Of a stretch of 64,000 nt of DNA, positions 8,562-16,609 are shown piece after piece. Source of the DNA: Sphingobacterium sp. UBA2700 (GTDB taxonomy: Bacteria > Bacteroidota > Bacteroidia > Sphingobacteriales > Sphingobacteriaceae); the NCBI GenBank assembly GCA_002354335.1, contig DELI01000019.1:27539-91538 (forward strand). Direction: 5' to 3'. How positions within the stretch are numbered: the stretch's first letter is position 1; the number at the start of each line of letters is the position of its first letter. The notes under the pieces were generated by a model, which made no database searches, was not told where the DNA came from, and saw nothing but the letters and a program-made list of their open reading frames with translations. The translations under genes and the position numbers were made by a program.

Positions 8562-9299
8562 ATGAACAGATTCAGCATCATATTAGGCCTATTAGGCTTG
8601 GCATTTACCACGAATGCACAAACGAAATTTCAACCGCAGGATACCGAATTCTATGAACCCAAAATTCGTGTGGTAACGACGAAAGCAAACGCTGCCCCTA
8701 GCGATGCAATCATATTATTTGATGGCAGCAACTTAAACGAATGGGTCAGTGAAAAAGATAAATCCAGCGCAGCTCAATGGACCATCAAAAACGGAGTATT
8801 GACGGTTGCTCCCAAGACTGGCGGAATACAAACGAAACGTAAATTCGGCGATATCCAATTGCATATTGAATGGAAAAGCCCCGAGGTCATCAAAGGCGAG
8901 GGTCAGGGACGCGGCAACAGTGGATTATTCCTGAGTGACGGCGCCTATGAGATCCAAATCTTGGACAATGACGATAACAAAACCTACGTCAATGGACAGG
9001 CGGGCAGTCTATATAAACAAGCGCCTCCCCTGGTCGAAGCACGCAAACCAGCCGACGGATGGCATACCTATGATCTTTTATATACAGCACCAAAGTTCAA
9101 TAAGGACGGGCATCTAATCAAAAGAGGGCAGGTTACATTATTGCACAATGGTGTCGTGGTTCAATATAATACTGAATTACAAGGAACAACAGAGTATATT
9201 GGTCTGCCAAAGTTAAAAGTACATGGTCCGGGATCCATATCGCTTCAAGACCATGGCGATTTAGTTAGCTTTAGAAATATCTGGGTGCGAGAATTGTAG
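8562..9299 (+). CDS. Exported DUF1080 / 3-keto-disaccharide hydrolase-like protein
   Basis: A signal peptide (MNRFSIILGLLGLAFTTNAQ) precedes a concanavalin/LamG-like beta-sandwich of the PF06439 family (from ILFDGSNLNEWVS, about residue 50). Members include 3-keto-glycoside hydrolases, but many have unknown substrates. The core motif EWKSPEVIKGEGQGRGNSGLFL and the GWHTYDLLYTAP strand are typical. At 245 residues it is a single-domain protein, probably periplasmic. The exact substrate cannot be told from sequence. Confidence 0.85.
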   Translation: MNRFSIILGLLGLAFTTNAQTKFQPQDTEFYEPKIRVVTTKANAAPSDAIILFDGSNLNEWVSEKDKSSAAQWTIKNGVLTVAPKTGGIQTKRKFGDIQLHIEWKSPEVIKGEGQGRGNSGLFLSDGAYEIQILDNDDNKTYVNGQAGSLYKQAPPLVEARKPADGWHTYDLLYTAPKFNKDGHLIKRGQVTLLHNGVVVQYNTELQGTTEYIGLPKLKVHGPGSISLQDHGDLVSFRNIWVREL

Positions 9300-9344
9300 G
9301 CGATTAGTTTTAAAATAAGGATATTCAGAAATCACTAAATAAAC

Positions 9345-9372
9345 AAAGAGCCGTACTCAGGTACGGCTCTTT
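9345..9372. terminator. Bidirectional terminator
   Basis: AAAGAGCCGTAC-TCAG-GTACGGCTCTTT forms a perfect 12-bp stem with A and T flanks. It serves the DUF1080 gene and the convergent GNAT/nitrilase gene. Confidence 0.88.
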
Positions 9373-9381
9373 CTTTATGCT

Positions 9382-10896
9382 TTAGTCTTTCAGAAGCTTC
9401 ACTTCATAAAGATCTTTTCGACGGTCGCGTAAGATCTTCACCGTTCCGTATTCGTTCAGATCCTTCAAGGCATACAAATCTACGTCGGCAATCAATACCA
9501 TTTCAGTATTCGGCGTCGCCTCAGCTTTGATCGCATTGTTCGGGAATGCAAAATCCGAAGGCGTAAATACGGCCGATTGCGAATATTGAATATCCATATT
9601 ATTCACTCTCGGCAAGTTACCCACCGAACCGGCAATCGCCACATAACATTCATTCTCAATCGCTCTCGCCTGCGCACAAGAGCGCACACGGATATAACCG
9701 TTCTGTGTATCCGTCATAAAAGGCACAAACAAAATCTGCATCCCTTGATCTGCCAGAATACGTCCCAACTCAGGGAATTCCACATCATAACAAATCAGCA
9801 ATCCAATCTTACCACAGTCTGTATCGAAAACTTTAATCTCATTACCGCCTACCAAGCCGTAATACCGCATCTCATTAGGCGTAATATGCACCTTTTTATA
9901 AGAGTCTAAGCTACCATTACGATGGCATAAATACGATACGTTATATAGTTTACCACGCTCCATCAAAGGCATCGAACCGGCAATAATATTGACGTTGTAA
10001 GACACCGCGAATTGCTGTATCTTTTCAATAATTTCCTTGGTATGTTCGGCAAGCTTCTCCATCGCCATACGCTCCGGCAGCTCATTATACGGGCTCATCA
10101 ATGGCGTGTTGAAGAATTCGGGAAACATGATAAAGTCTGTTCCGTAATCACTTACGGTATCCACGAAGAACTCTACCTGATCATAAAACTCCTGTAGATC
10201 CTTGAATAAGCGCATCTGCCATTGCACCAAGCCCAGCCGAATGGTCCGCTTCGAGGCAGAACCCGAACGCGAGTCCGGCTCGTAGTAGATGTTGTTCCAC
10301 TCCAATAGCGTCGCTACTTCCTTCGACTCCGTATCCTCAGGCAAGTAGTTCTTTAAAACCTTCTTCACGTGGAAGTCGTTGGAAAGCTGAAACGTCAGCG
10401 TTGGATCGTATATCTCCTTGCGCTTCACTTTCTCGATATAAGTACGCGGCGTCATCGAATCCGCATAATTATGATAATTCGGGATACGCCCTCCGGCAAC
10501 AATACGCTGCAAGTTCATTTCCTCACATAATTCCTTTCGCGCATCATATAAACGTCTACCCAATCTCAATGAGCGAAAATCCGGATGCACAAAGACCTCG
10601 ATACCATACATGGTATCCCCTTCATAATCGTGCTTATCGAACTTTCCGTCGTCGATTATCGAGTAATATTTATCGTATATATTGGTTTTGGTCGAGTCGA
10701 TAATAATGGATAGCGCACAAGCTACCACCTTTCCATTCACCTCCACCGCAATTTGCCCTTCCGGAAATATATCGATCAAATCGACAATATTTTCCTTCGT
10801 CCAGGCATCTCCTACTAATCCATGATAGGCTTCCTCCATGGAAGTCTTCAAATCCTTGTAATCCCTCTTACTTAAATTCCTTACTTTAATATCCAT
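9382..10896 (-). CDS. GNAT acetyltransferase fused to a nitrilase-superfamily amidohydrolase
   Basis: Two enzymes in one chain of 504 residues. Residues 1-160 form a GNAT N-acetyltransferase fold (YGIEVFVHPDFRSLRLGRRLY holds the acetyl-CoA loop). Residues 218-500 are a carbon-nitrogen hydrolase with the catalytic triad visible as E260 (FPEFF), K335 (YKKVHI) and C369 (LLICYDVEFPE). This fusion is widespread in Bacteroidota and elsewhere. The substrate is unknown; an amide or N-acyl compound is likely, and the two domains may act on the same metabolite. Confidence 0.92.
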   Translation of the reverse strand: MDIKVRNLSKRDYKDLKTSMEEAYHGLVGDAWTKENIVDLIDIFPEGQIAVEVNGKVVACALSIIIDSTKTNIYDKYYSIIDDGKFDKHDYEGDTMYGIEVFVHPDFRSLRLGRRLYDARKELCEEMNLQRIVAGGRIPNYHNYADSMTPRTYIEKVKRKEIYDPTLTFQLSNDFHVKKVLKNYLPEDTESKEVATLLEWNNIYYEPDSRSGSASKRTIRLGLVQWQMRLFKDLQEFYDQVEFFVDTVSDYGTDFIMFPEFFNTPLMSPYNELPERMAMEKLAEHTKEIIEKIQQFAVSYNVNIIAGSMPLMERGKLYNVSYLCHRNGSLDSYKKVHITPNEMRYYGLVGGNEIKVFDTDCGKIGLLICYDVEFPELGRILADQGMQILFVPFMTDTQNGYIRVRSCAQARAIENECYVAIAGSVGNLPRVNNMDIQYSQSAVFTPSDFAFPNNAIKAEATPNTEMVLIADVDLYALKDLNEYGTVKILRDRRKDLYEVKLLKD

Positions 10897-11222
10897 ATGT
10901 TACCGAAGATAATACAAAAGCCATTCCACTTATTGGGGCAGATATGAGTTTTTAGCCGTTAAAAGATGATGATTTTGAACCCTGCAAAAATATAAAAATT
11001 CGAATCAACGGAGGTTTTATTTTTTTGGATATCTTTACGTTCAAGGGATTAACCGAAAGAAGCCTCAAGTTTTAAGCTGAATTTGACGATAACGAAAACG
11101 AGATTTTCGATATTTGTATAACGCCCTGAACTTCGCTACTCTTTATTACTAGTTCATCTTGATCAACCTGAAATCAAACATCATCGGAAATGGAACTGAT
11201 AATAGCTAAATCATAACCCTTA
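10897..11222. other. Intergenic stretch with no gene seen
   Basis: About 325 bases between the GNAT/nitrilase gene and the dispersed hairpin repeat. No ORF with coding character is present. Small features are a TATCTTTA -7-like element at 11030-11037 without a partner at the right spacing, and a CGAAAA/TTTTCG inverted repeat near 11095-11110. Neither can be tied to a gene. Confidence 0.5.
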
Positions 11223-11310
11223 CAAACCCAAATCAAAGCCCTTTCCAAACGGCTTTGATTTGGGTTTGTATTGGGTATGTATTGGGTTTGAATGGGGTTA
11301 ATAAGGGTTT
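11223..11310. repeat. Dispersed hairpin repeat, copy A
   Basis: CAAACCCAAATCAAAGCC (11223-11240) and its exact reverse complement (11251-11268) make an 18-bp perfect stem around the loop CTTTCCAAAC. Short tandem units of about 11 bases built on TTGGGTTTG follow to 11310 and degrade rightwards. A second copy with the same hairpin, loop and trailing TTGGGTTTG units lies at 46834-46912, so this is a dispersed family. It contains no plausible gene. Possible roles include a REP-like element or a protein-binding array; this is not shown by the sequence. Confidence 0.8.
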
Positions 11311-11461
11311 AGTGTCGAACGAGTTTCGACAAAGGGACGATGAAAACTTATTAGGTCTACTTCTAAGTCTTTATCCGCAATATTTCTCATGTTCAGCTAA
11401 AACAGAAAAGTACTATTATACGAAAGAAAAAAAAGATGCAAAATCCTTCGGAAAAAAAATA

Positions 11462-11499
11462 AAAAGAACCCCGTCATTCTTTAATGACGGGGTTCTTTT
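11462..11499. terminator. Terminator of the lipoprotein gene
   Basis: AAAAGAACCCCGTCATT and its exact reverse complement form a 17-bp perfect stem with a 4-base loop, with T runs on both sides. It lies 33 bases after the minus-strand lipoprotein gene. The strong stem may also shield the region from plus-strand read-through. Confidence 0.85.
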
Positions 11500-11531
11500 A
11501 TGAGACCTTTTTAGGAAGCCCCTCAATTTAT

Positions 11532-11969
11532 CTAGTGACCCGCTTGAACAAAAGATATTTTTCGAAAACCATTTCCGTTATGGATAGTAAAGTCTAGTGA
11601 TCTACCTTTAGCCTTATTTTCCTCAATAGTAACGTTAATACGCATATTATCTAATTTTTCTAAAGTAAACCAATCACCCTTGATCTGATAAACAGAAGTA
11701 ACACCAGATGATGAAATTTTTGTCTTGAGCTGTAAAGTGCTATCATTTAGCGACAATGCGCTATTATTAACTGAAAGGCTTAAAAAACTCCAATTTACAC
11801 TGTTTTTAGAGAATAATAATAATGAATCAACTCCTAAACTTTTTACATTGAATGGACCAGAATCAAAATTTGGAGCTTCTGCAAAACCATCTTTATCACT
11901 ACAGGACATCATAACTAATAAGAATGACAATCCAATTGTCAAATAAATAAAAAATATATTTGTCTTCAT
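11532..11969 (-). CDS. Small lipoprotein, unknown function
   Basis: 145 residues with a lipoprotein signal (LSFLLVMMSCSDKDG, lipidated Cys at about 23). The rest is a small beta-rich domain. The end (FTIHNGNGFRKISFVQAGH) resembles the closing strand of BACON-type domains common in Bacteroidota surface proteins, which is only a suggestion. The gene is AT-rich like its surroundings and stands alone with its own terminator. Function is unknown. Confidence 0.7.
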   Translation of the reverse strand: MKTNIFFIYLTIGLSFLLVMMSCSDKDGFAEAPNFDSGPFNVKSLGVDSLLLFSKNSVNWSFLSLSVNNSALSLNDSTLQLKTKISSSGVTSVYQIKGDWFTLEKLDNMRINVTIEENKAKGRSLDFTIHNGNGFRKISFVQAGH

Positions 11970-12407
11970 ATCAACGGATTTATTCTTGTCAGCGGTTTTG
12001 AATTTTCTTCTAATAATATTGTTGGATTTCCCTTTTTACAGGAATAAAATAGAGCTGACCCTAGGAAAGCTATAAATAATTTGAATAGGTAATGATTTGG
12101 CATCATATAGATTTATTTTTAACTAATTTCAGTAAATGTACACATTTTAGTTATTAAATGTAATGCATAGTTAAAAACAATATATATTAGTATAATATGA
12201 ATGAAATTTTATTCTTTCGCTTTTATATCCTAGACTGAGGTTTAGGATAAGACATTATTAGCTTAAATAAGCTGCAAAATCAATGAAACAAACTTATTTT
12301 TACAAAAAAAGCGATTTTATTATTGTTATAATCAATATATAGACGAGGGTAATCTTTAATACATTGATATATGAATAAAAATGTGGAAGATATTTTTTAC
12401 ATTTTAT
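11970..12407. other. AT-rich gap with no gene seen
   Basis: About 440 very AT-rich bases between the lipoprotein gene and the MazF-like gene. No ORF with coding character, no clear terminator and no canonical promoter were found. It may hold decayed sequence; the neighbours also look like a variable region. Confidence 0.5.
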
Positions 12408-12731
12408 CTATGAAAACATTTCTAATAAAGTATTGATAATATCTTTCTGTGTAGCATCTTCAATTTCCCCCAGTTTAGTCTTTAAACTCCTTTTATCAAC
12501 AGATCTTAAATGGTCTAAGGCAACCTGGCCTTTTTTCCCATCGACTGTACATTTAACTCGCATAGGGTAAGCTTTTAATGTTGACGTTAGGGGTGCAATA
12601 ATTGTTGTATTTAAAGCAGCATTCATCTCGTTTGGAGATATTACAACTGCAGGCCGAATTTTATTAATTTCGCTGGCAATATTAGGATTAAGATCAACTA
12701 AGTAGACCTCAAATCTTTTTACCATGTCCAT
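12408..12731 (-). CDS. MazF/PemK-family toxin (endoribonuclease)
   Basis: 107 residues with the complete PemK/MazF fold pattern: FEVYLVDLNPN at the start, the IRPAVVISPNEMN strand with conserved Arg-Pro, the IIAPLTSTLK segment with the Thr-Ser of the active groove, QVALDHLRSVDKRSL and a C-terminal helix. Family members cut RNA at short motifs and arrest growth. It overlaps the end of the upstream antitoxin-like gene by 13 bases, the usual arrangement for translational coupling. Start could be the first Met or the second (MVKRFE). Confidence 0.88.
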   Translation of the reverse strand: MDMVKRFEVYLVDLNPNIASEINKIRPAVVISPNEMNAALNTTIIAPLTSTLKAYPMRVKCTVDGKKGQVALDHLRSVDKRSLKTKLGEIEDATQKDIINTLLEMFS

Positions 12732-12991
12732 TCTGCTTTGTCGAAATCATTATCAAAATATTCTAAGACCTCATTATCGTTTAAAGAATTAGCTTTTAAT
12801 AGCATTCCTTCCCATTTTTCACGAGGCTTTGACTTAACTGACTCAATAATGATTTTAGAATCCTCTACACGTAAAGAAACTTCATCTGTAATCTGGAGTT
12901 GATCAAGAATTTGCTTCCCAATTATAAATGTTTTAAATAGAAAAAATATTATTATATTAGTAATATCAAGGTGTAAATTATTGTTTATCAA
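12719..12991 (-). CDS. MazE-like antitoxin with an altered N-terminus
   Basis: The middle and end are a normal MazE/AbrB-type antitoxin (KQILDQLQITDEVSLRVEDSKIIIESVK, then the toxin-wrapping tail EKWEGML...FDKAEWTW). The DNA-binding swapped hairpin, which normally reads like IGNSxGIRIPK, is missing: FKTFIIG runs straight into KQIL, as if about 10 residues had been lost in frame. No ATG is present at the usual place, and the only in-frame ATG (12991) adds a hydrophobic extension, MINNNLHLDITNIIIFF. So it may be a damaged antitoxin, still able to bind the toxin but not DNA. Confidence 0.65.
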   Translation of the reverse strand: MINNNLHLDITNIIIFFLFKTFIIGKQILDQLQITDEVSLRVEDSKIIIESVKSKPREKWEGMLLKANSLNDNEVLEYFDNDFDKAEWTW

Positions 12992-12997
12992 TAAATT

Positions 12998-13387
12998 ATG
13001 GTAAGAATTTTTCAGACATTTATATCATTGGTTTTAATACTTTCAATTTCATCTTGCTTTCCCTCCTATTTAGCATCTGAAAAACCTATAAATATTCCAC
13101 AAAGTAAATTTGCTGCTGGTGATGCAATTGGGCTGAATAAAAATGATATTATAAAAAAATTTGGTTTGCCAATTTCAACTTCAATTGAAAAAAAAGAAAA
13201 TATTATTTTGGAAGACCTGTATTATACTGAATTATTAGGTGATATTAATTTAGTCACCATTATTCAACTTGAAAATAAGATAGCGATAGGACAAAAAGTT
13301 GAGCAAATAAATTCAAATTATAACGAACGATTTAAAAGAATTGAAAGAGACCTAAAAATTTTACAATCCCCACGAATTTATAACTAA
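12998..13387 (+). CDS. Small lipoprotein, unknown function
   Basis: 129 residues with a lipoprotein signal (SLVLILSISSCFPS, lipidated Cys at about 20). A short segment, AIGLNKNDIIKKFGLPISTSIEK, has the look of SmpA/BamE-like lipoproteins, in which a KxDVxxxLGxP pattern is typical; this is weak. Its start codon is only 6 bases from the start of the divergent antitoxin-like gene, which leaves no room for two promoters. Function is unknown. Confidence 0.6.
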   Translation: MVRIFQTFISLVLILSISSCFPSYLASEKPINIPQSKFAAGDAIGLNKNDIIKKFGLPISTSIEKKENIILEDLYYTELLGDINLVTIIQLENKIAIGQKVEQINSNYNERFKRIERDLKILQSPRIYN

Positions 13388-13612
13388 CTAAAAAATATTA
13401 TGAAAACCAAGCTCGCTAACAATAAGAGATTCTTGGTTTTTGAACATTCTATTCTGATTTTCACCTTCAAAGCCAAATTCATATCCCAAAAATCGGATTT
13501 TCTCACAGTGATCTGACAACCATTTTCTGTACAAATAAATAATTTATATTTACTAATTAAACTTCCTATAAATTTCAAAAATATCGAATTAAACCTATGT
13601 AATAAGCACCTG

Positions 13613-13723
13613 TTGGAAAATCTGTCTGATAACGAATTATTGTTGTTGCTGCAGCCTCGAAGCAGAAAGGTTTCCGATGCCATTAAGTATGCAAAGGAAA
13701 TCTTAATCAAAAGGGGCGCATAA
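13613..13723 (+). CDS. Short coding fragment, possibly TTG-started
   Basis: The frame reads (M)ENLSDNELLLLLQPRSRKVSDAIKYAKEILIKRGA and ends in TAA at 13721-13723. It looks like a real small helical protein or the N-terminal part of a larger one. The only nearby start is TTG at 13613. It is 19 bases before the next, broken gene and may belong with it. Product unknown. Confidence 0.4.
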   Translation: MENLSDNELLLLLQPRSRKVSDAIKYAKEILIKRGA

Positions 13724-13742
13724 ATTTTCAGAATCAGAAAGT

Positions 13743-14004
13743 ATGATCGATACTAAACTTTTGGCAGAGAACGATTTTCCAGAAGAAGTGCCTATACACG
13801 GACTCGACAGGTGGCTTCCTAAAGAAGATATTAATGATACAGAATCGAAAACATGCTACAACCTTTATTGCGCCTATGCTGTTCAGCATGGTTGCTATTT
13901 TGATCTATGCAACGATCTATATTATTGATCCCAAGCTAACAAGACATTTAGGATTGGACTTCCTACTAGGAAGTACCTATAATTTTAACAAGATAAACTT
14001 ATGA
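13743..14004 (+). pseudogene. Frameshifted small membrane protein
   Basis: From ATG 13743 the frame encodes MIDTKLLAENDFPEEVPIHGLDRWLPKEDIND. Near 13840-13850 the coding signal jumps one frame and continues as NRKHATTFIAPMLFSMVAILIYATIYIIDPKL to TGA at 14002-14004, with an obvious transmembrane helix. The frame of the first half instead runs on as a Cys-rich string to 13928 that does not look like protein. A single extra base in about 13840-13850 would explain this. Either a pseudogene or a sequencing error. Function unknown. Confidence 0.6.
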
Positions 14005-14086
14005 AATATCCTTAAACATTCATAAACGTCACAGTTTATAATCTTGGATTGGGACAGGACAGCGTCTTAAAAGCTCCAATACAATA

Positions 14087-14111
14087 GAAGCTGCCCTTTT
14101 GGGGCAGCTTC
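14087..14111. terminator. Hairpin, probable terminator
   Basis: GAAGCTGCCC-TTTTG-GGGCAGCTTC is a perfect 10-bp stem. T runs on both sides are weak. It sits between the broken membrane-protein gene and the convergent DUF3467 gene. Confidence 0.6.
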
Positions 14112-14183
14112 ACTTTATAATTCTTTCTATTCATTGGAGATCTATTCGATCTCATATCTGGCTATAAGGCCTAAAACACTTGC

Positions 14184-14504
14184 TTACGCTTCGCCTTTTG
14201 TTCCGCCAAAATTTAAAGGAAATGCAACATCTTTCGAGTCAATCTTTCCATTTTGACCTTCAAATCGGTTGATGTTATCTTGTAACGCAGTCATCAGGCG
14301 CTTGGCATGCTCTGGAGTTAATACGATTCTAGATTTCACTTTCGCTTTCGGCACACCTGGCATGATGCGCACAAAATCGATTACGAATTCCGTGTTGGAA
14401 TGTGTAATGATTGCTAGGTTCGAATATACCCCTTCGGCAATATCTTCGCTTAGCTCGATGCTAATCTCTTGACCTTCCGGGTTGTTTAAATTATTGTCTT
14501 CCAT
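14184..14504 (-). CDS. DUF3467 family protein
   Basis: 106 residues matching the small DUF3467 family, recognised from SIELSEDIAEGVYSNLAIITHSNTEFVIDFVRIMPGVPKAKVKSRIVLTPEHAKRLMTAL. The family is conserved in Bacteroidota and has no assigned activity; it is cytoplasmic with no signal or membrane helix. It lies 20 bases after the M42 peptidase gene on the same strand and is probably co-transcribed with it. Confidence 0.85.
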   Translation of the reverse strand: MEDNNLNNPEGQEISIELSEDIAEGVYSNLAIITHSNTEFVIDFVRIMPGVPKAKVKSRIVLTPEHAKRLMTALQDNINRFEGQNGKIDSKDVAFPLNFGGTKGEA

Positions 14505-14524
14505 GGTTTATTGGTTTTTTACTA

Positions 14525-15643
14525 TTATTTACTAAATGTTCTAAAGTCCTGATCTTTCTCGATGGAAAGTAGTACTTCATAAATCAATTTGATCACGTTA
14601 TCCACGTCGTCTTTATGAACCATCTCCACCGTTGTGTGCATATAGCGCAAAGGTAAGGAAATCAATGCAGATGGTACCCCACCATTTGAATAAGCAAAGG
14701 CATCAGTATCCGTTCCGGTATATCTGGAAGAAGCCTGACGTTGGATCGGAATATTGTTTTTGTTTGCCACCTCGATCAATTGTCTATTTAAATTGATCTG
14801 TACCGCAGGGGCGTAAGATACCACCGGGCCTTTACCGCAGGCAAGGTCGCCCTGTGTAATTTTATTGATCATCGGTGTGTTTGTATCATGCGTTACGTCT
14901 GTGACGATAGCGACATTCGGTTTAATGTATTGCGCGATCATCTCCGCTCCACGAAGCCCAATCTCTTCCTGTACAGAATTGACGATATACAAACCAAATG
15001 GAAGTTTCTGTTTGTTTTCTTTTAGCAATCTGGCCACTTCAGCAATCATAAAACCACCGGCACGGTTATCCAACGCGCGACCTACGTAATAACGGTTATT
15101 TAAGACCATAAACTCGTCTTCATAAGTCACCACGCAACCCACATGTATGCCTAATTCTTCCACTTCTTCTTTCGACGTACATCCACAGTCCAAGAATATA
15201 TTCTTTAGGGTTGGAGCTTCCTCCTTCTCGCCTGCACGCGTATGAATTGCCGGCCAGCCGAATACCGCCTTCACAATACCTTTATCTGTGTGAATATTCA
15301 CACGTTTGGAAGGGGCAATCTGATGATCAGAGCCACCATTACGAATGACATAGATTAAACCATCCTTCGAGATGTAGTTTACAAACCAGGATATCTCATC
15401 GGCATGTGCTTCAATGACTACCTTATAGGTTGCTTTTGGATTGATGATCCCTACTGCAGTGCCGTAGTTATCAATATAGGTGTCGTCCACATATGGTTTC
15501 AAATAATCTAACCACATGCGCTGTCCTTCCCATTCGAAGCCTGTCGGCGATGGGTTGTTGATATATTTTTCGAAAAAAGCTAATGATTCCTTGGTCACAA
15601 CCGTAGCTGTAGTCTCCTCTTTTATCTCCTTCTTTGCCATCAT
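14525..15643 (-). CDS. M42-family metallo-aminopeptidase
   Basis: Cytoplasmic di-metal aminopeptidase of the M42 (FrvX/tetrahedral) type, which trims peptides from the N-terminus in large self-compartmentalised oligomers. The metal and catalytic residues are visible: H80 and D82 (IEAHADE), D192 (RALDNRAGG), E226-E227 (SVQEEIG), D249 (VTDVTHD) and H336 (YMHTTVE). At 372 residues it is typical. The first ATG was taken; MAKKE one codon later is equally good. DUF3467 follows in the same unit. Confidence 0.92.
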   Translation of the reverse strand: MMAKKEIKEETTATVVTKESLAFFEKYINNPSPTGFEWEGQRMWLDYLKPYVDDTYIDNYGTAVGIINPKATYKVVIEAHADEISWFVNYISKDGLIYVIRNGGSDHQIAPSKRVNIHTDKGIVKAVFGWPAIHTRAGEKEEAPTLKNIFLDCGCTSKEEVEELGIHVGCVVTYEDEFMVLNNRYYVGRALDNRAGGFMIAEVARLLKENKQKLPFGLYIVNSVQEEIGLRGAEMIAQYIKPNVAIVTDVTHDTNTPMINKITQGDLACGKGPVVSYAPAVQINLNRQLIEVANKNNIPIQRQASSRYTGTDTDAFAYSNGGVPSALISLPLRYMHTTVEMVHKDDVDNVIKLIYEVLLSIEKDQDFRTFSK

Positions 15644-15734
15644 ATTGTTGTTAATTCTCGCAAATTAACTATTTCCTTAATTTTCGCAAAAATAAAAACC
15701 GAAAGCTTATCTTTACCGAACAATAAACACAATT

Positions 15735-16565
15735 ATGCAGGATTTATTAAGCTATATTATTTGGGATCCTAAGCCTGAAATCTTTAAAATTGGCTCTTTC
15801 GGCCTTCGTTATTATTCCGTTTGCTGGTTATTGGCATTTGCCGCTTCATATTACTTTATGTTAAAAGTTTTTAAGAAGGAGAACAAATCTCAAGACCTTT
15901 TAGATAAGCTTACGATTTATATTTTCGTCGGAACCTTAGTGGGTGCTCGTTTAGGGCATTGCTTATTTTACGATTTCGAGTACTACAAGGATCATATCCT
16001 AGAAATTTTCATTCCGTTCCAAAAAGATCCTGCAGGAAACTGGCATATGACTGGCTTTACAGGACTTGCGAGTCATGGGGGTGCTTTAGGTATCCTAACG
16101 GCGATGTGGCTATTTTGTCGCAATACCAAGACCGACTTCATGTGGCTTGCCGACCGTTTGGTATTGGTCGTACCGATTGCGGGGGCATTCATCCGCTTAG
16201 GGAACTTCTTCAATTCGGAAATGATAGGTAACCCGACCGAGTTACCTTGGGCGATCGTGTTCAGTAATATCGATAACATCCCTAGACACCCGGCGCAGAT
16301 GTATGAAGCCATCGCCTATACGCTGATCTTTATTCTCTTATGGAACATGTATAAACGGAACCATAAACCGATTCCGGGCAAACTTTTTGGTCTGTTCTTA
16401 ATTCTATTATTTGGAGCCCGCTTTATTATCGAGTATGTGAAGATTGATCAGGTGGAATTTGAAGCAGGTATGTTGCTAAATATGGGGCAGATACTAAGCA
16501 TACCGTTTATTTTGGTTGGAATATTTTTGTTACTTCGAAAACCAAAGGAAACGAAACGCGTTTAA
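15735..16565 (+). CDS. lgt: Prolipoprotein diacylglyceryl transferase
   Basis: First enzyme of lipoprotein maturation: moves diacylglycerol from phosphatidylglycerol to the lipobox cysteine. Integral membrane protein of 276 residues with seven predicted helices. Signature segments are GLASHGGALGI, the Lgt motif RLGNFFNSEMIGNPTELPWA and RHPAQMYEAIAY. It serves the many lipoproteins of the organism, several of which are in this window. A terminator hairpin follows, with the exporter gene starting directly after it. Confidence 0.95.
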   Translation: MQDLLSYIIWDPKPEIFKIGSFGLRYYSVCWLLAFAASYYFMLKVFKKENKSQDLLDKLTIYIFVGTLVGARLGHCLFYDFEYYKDHILEIFIPFQKDPAGNWHMTGFTGLASHGGALGILTAMWLFCRNTKTDFMWLADRLVLVVPIAGAFIRLGNFFNSEMIGNPTELPWAIVFSNIDNIPRHPAQMYEAIAYTLIFILLWNMYKRNHKPIPGKLFGLFLILLFGARFIIEYVKIDQVEFEAGMLLNMGQILSIPFILVGIFLLLRKPKETKRV

Positions 16566-16577
16566 AATATTACATTT

Positions 16578-16605
16578 GCCCTCCCTAAAAAGAGGGCATT
16601 TTTTA
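16578..16605 (+). terminator. Terminator between lgt and the exporter gene
   Basis: GCCCTC and GAGGGC pair around a loop of A-rich sequence, followed by a run of six T. The next start codon is at 16610, so the exporter must be expressed by read-through, by a promoter further upstream, or from an mRNA containing the hairpin. Confidence 0.75.
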
Positions 16606-16609
16606 TACT

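Noticed and set aside
11255-11503. An 82-codon plus-strand ORF starting inside the hairpin repeat
   Set aside because: It is made of the TTGGGTTTG units and an A-rich tail that runs through a terminator stem; composition is not protein-like.
13384-13710. A 108-codon minus-strand ORF
   Set aside because: It lies opposite the plausible plus-strand fragment at 13613-13723 and has no conserved motif, ribosome site or promoter.
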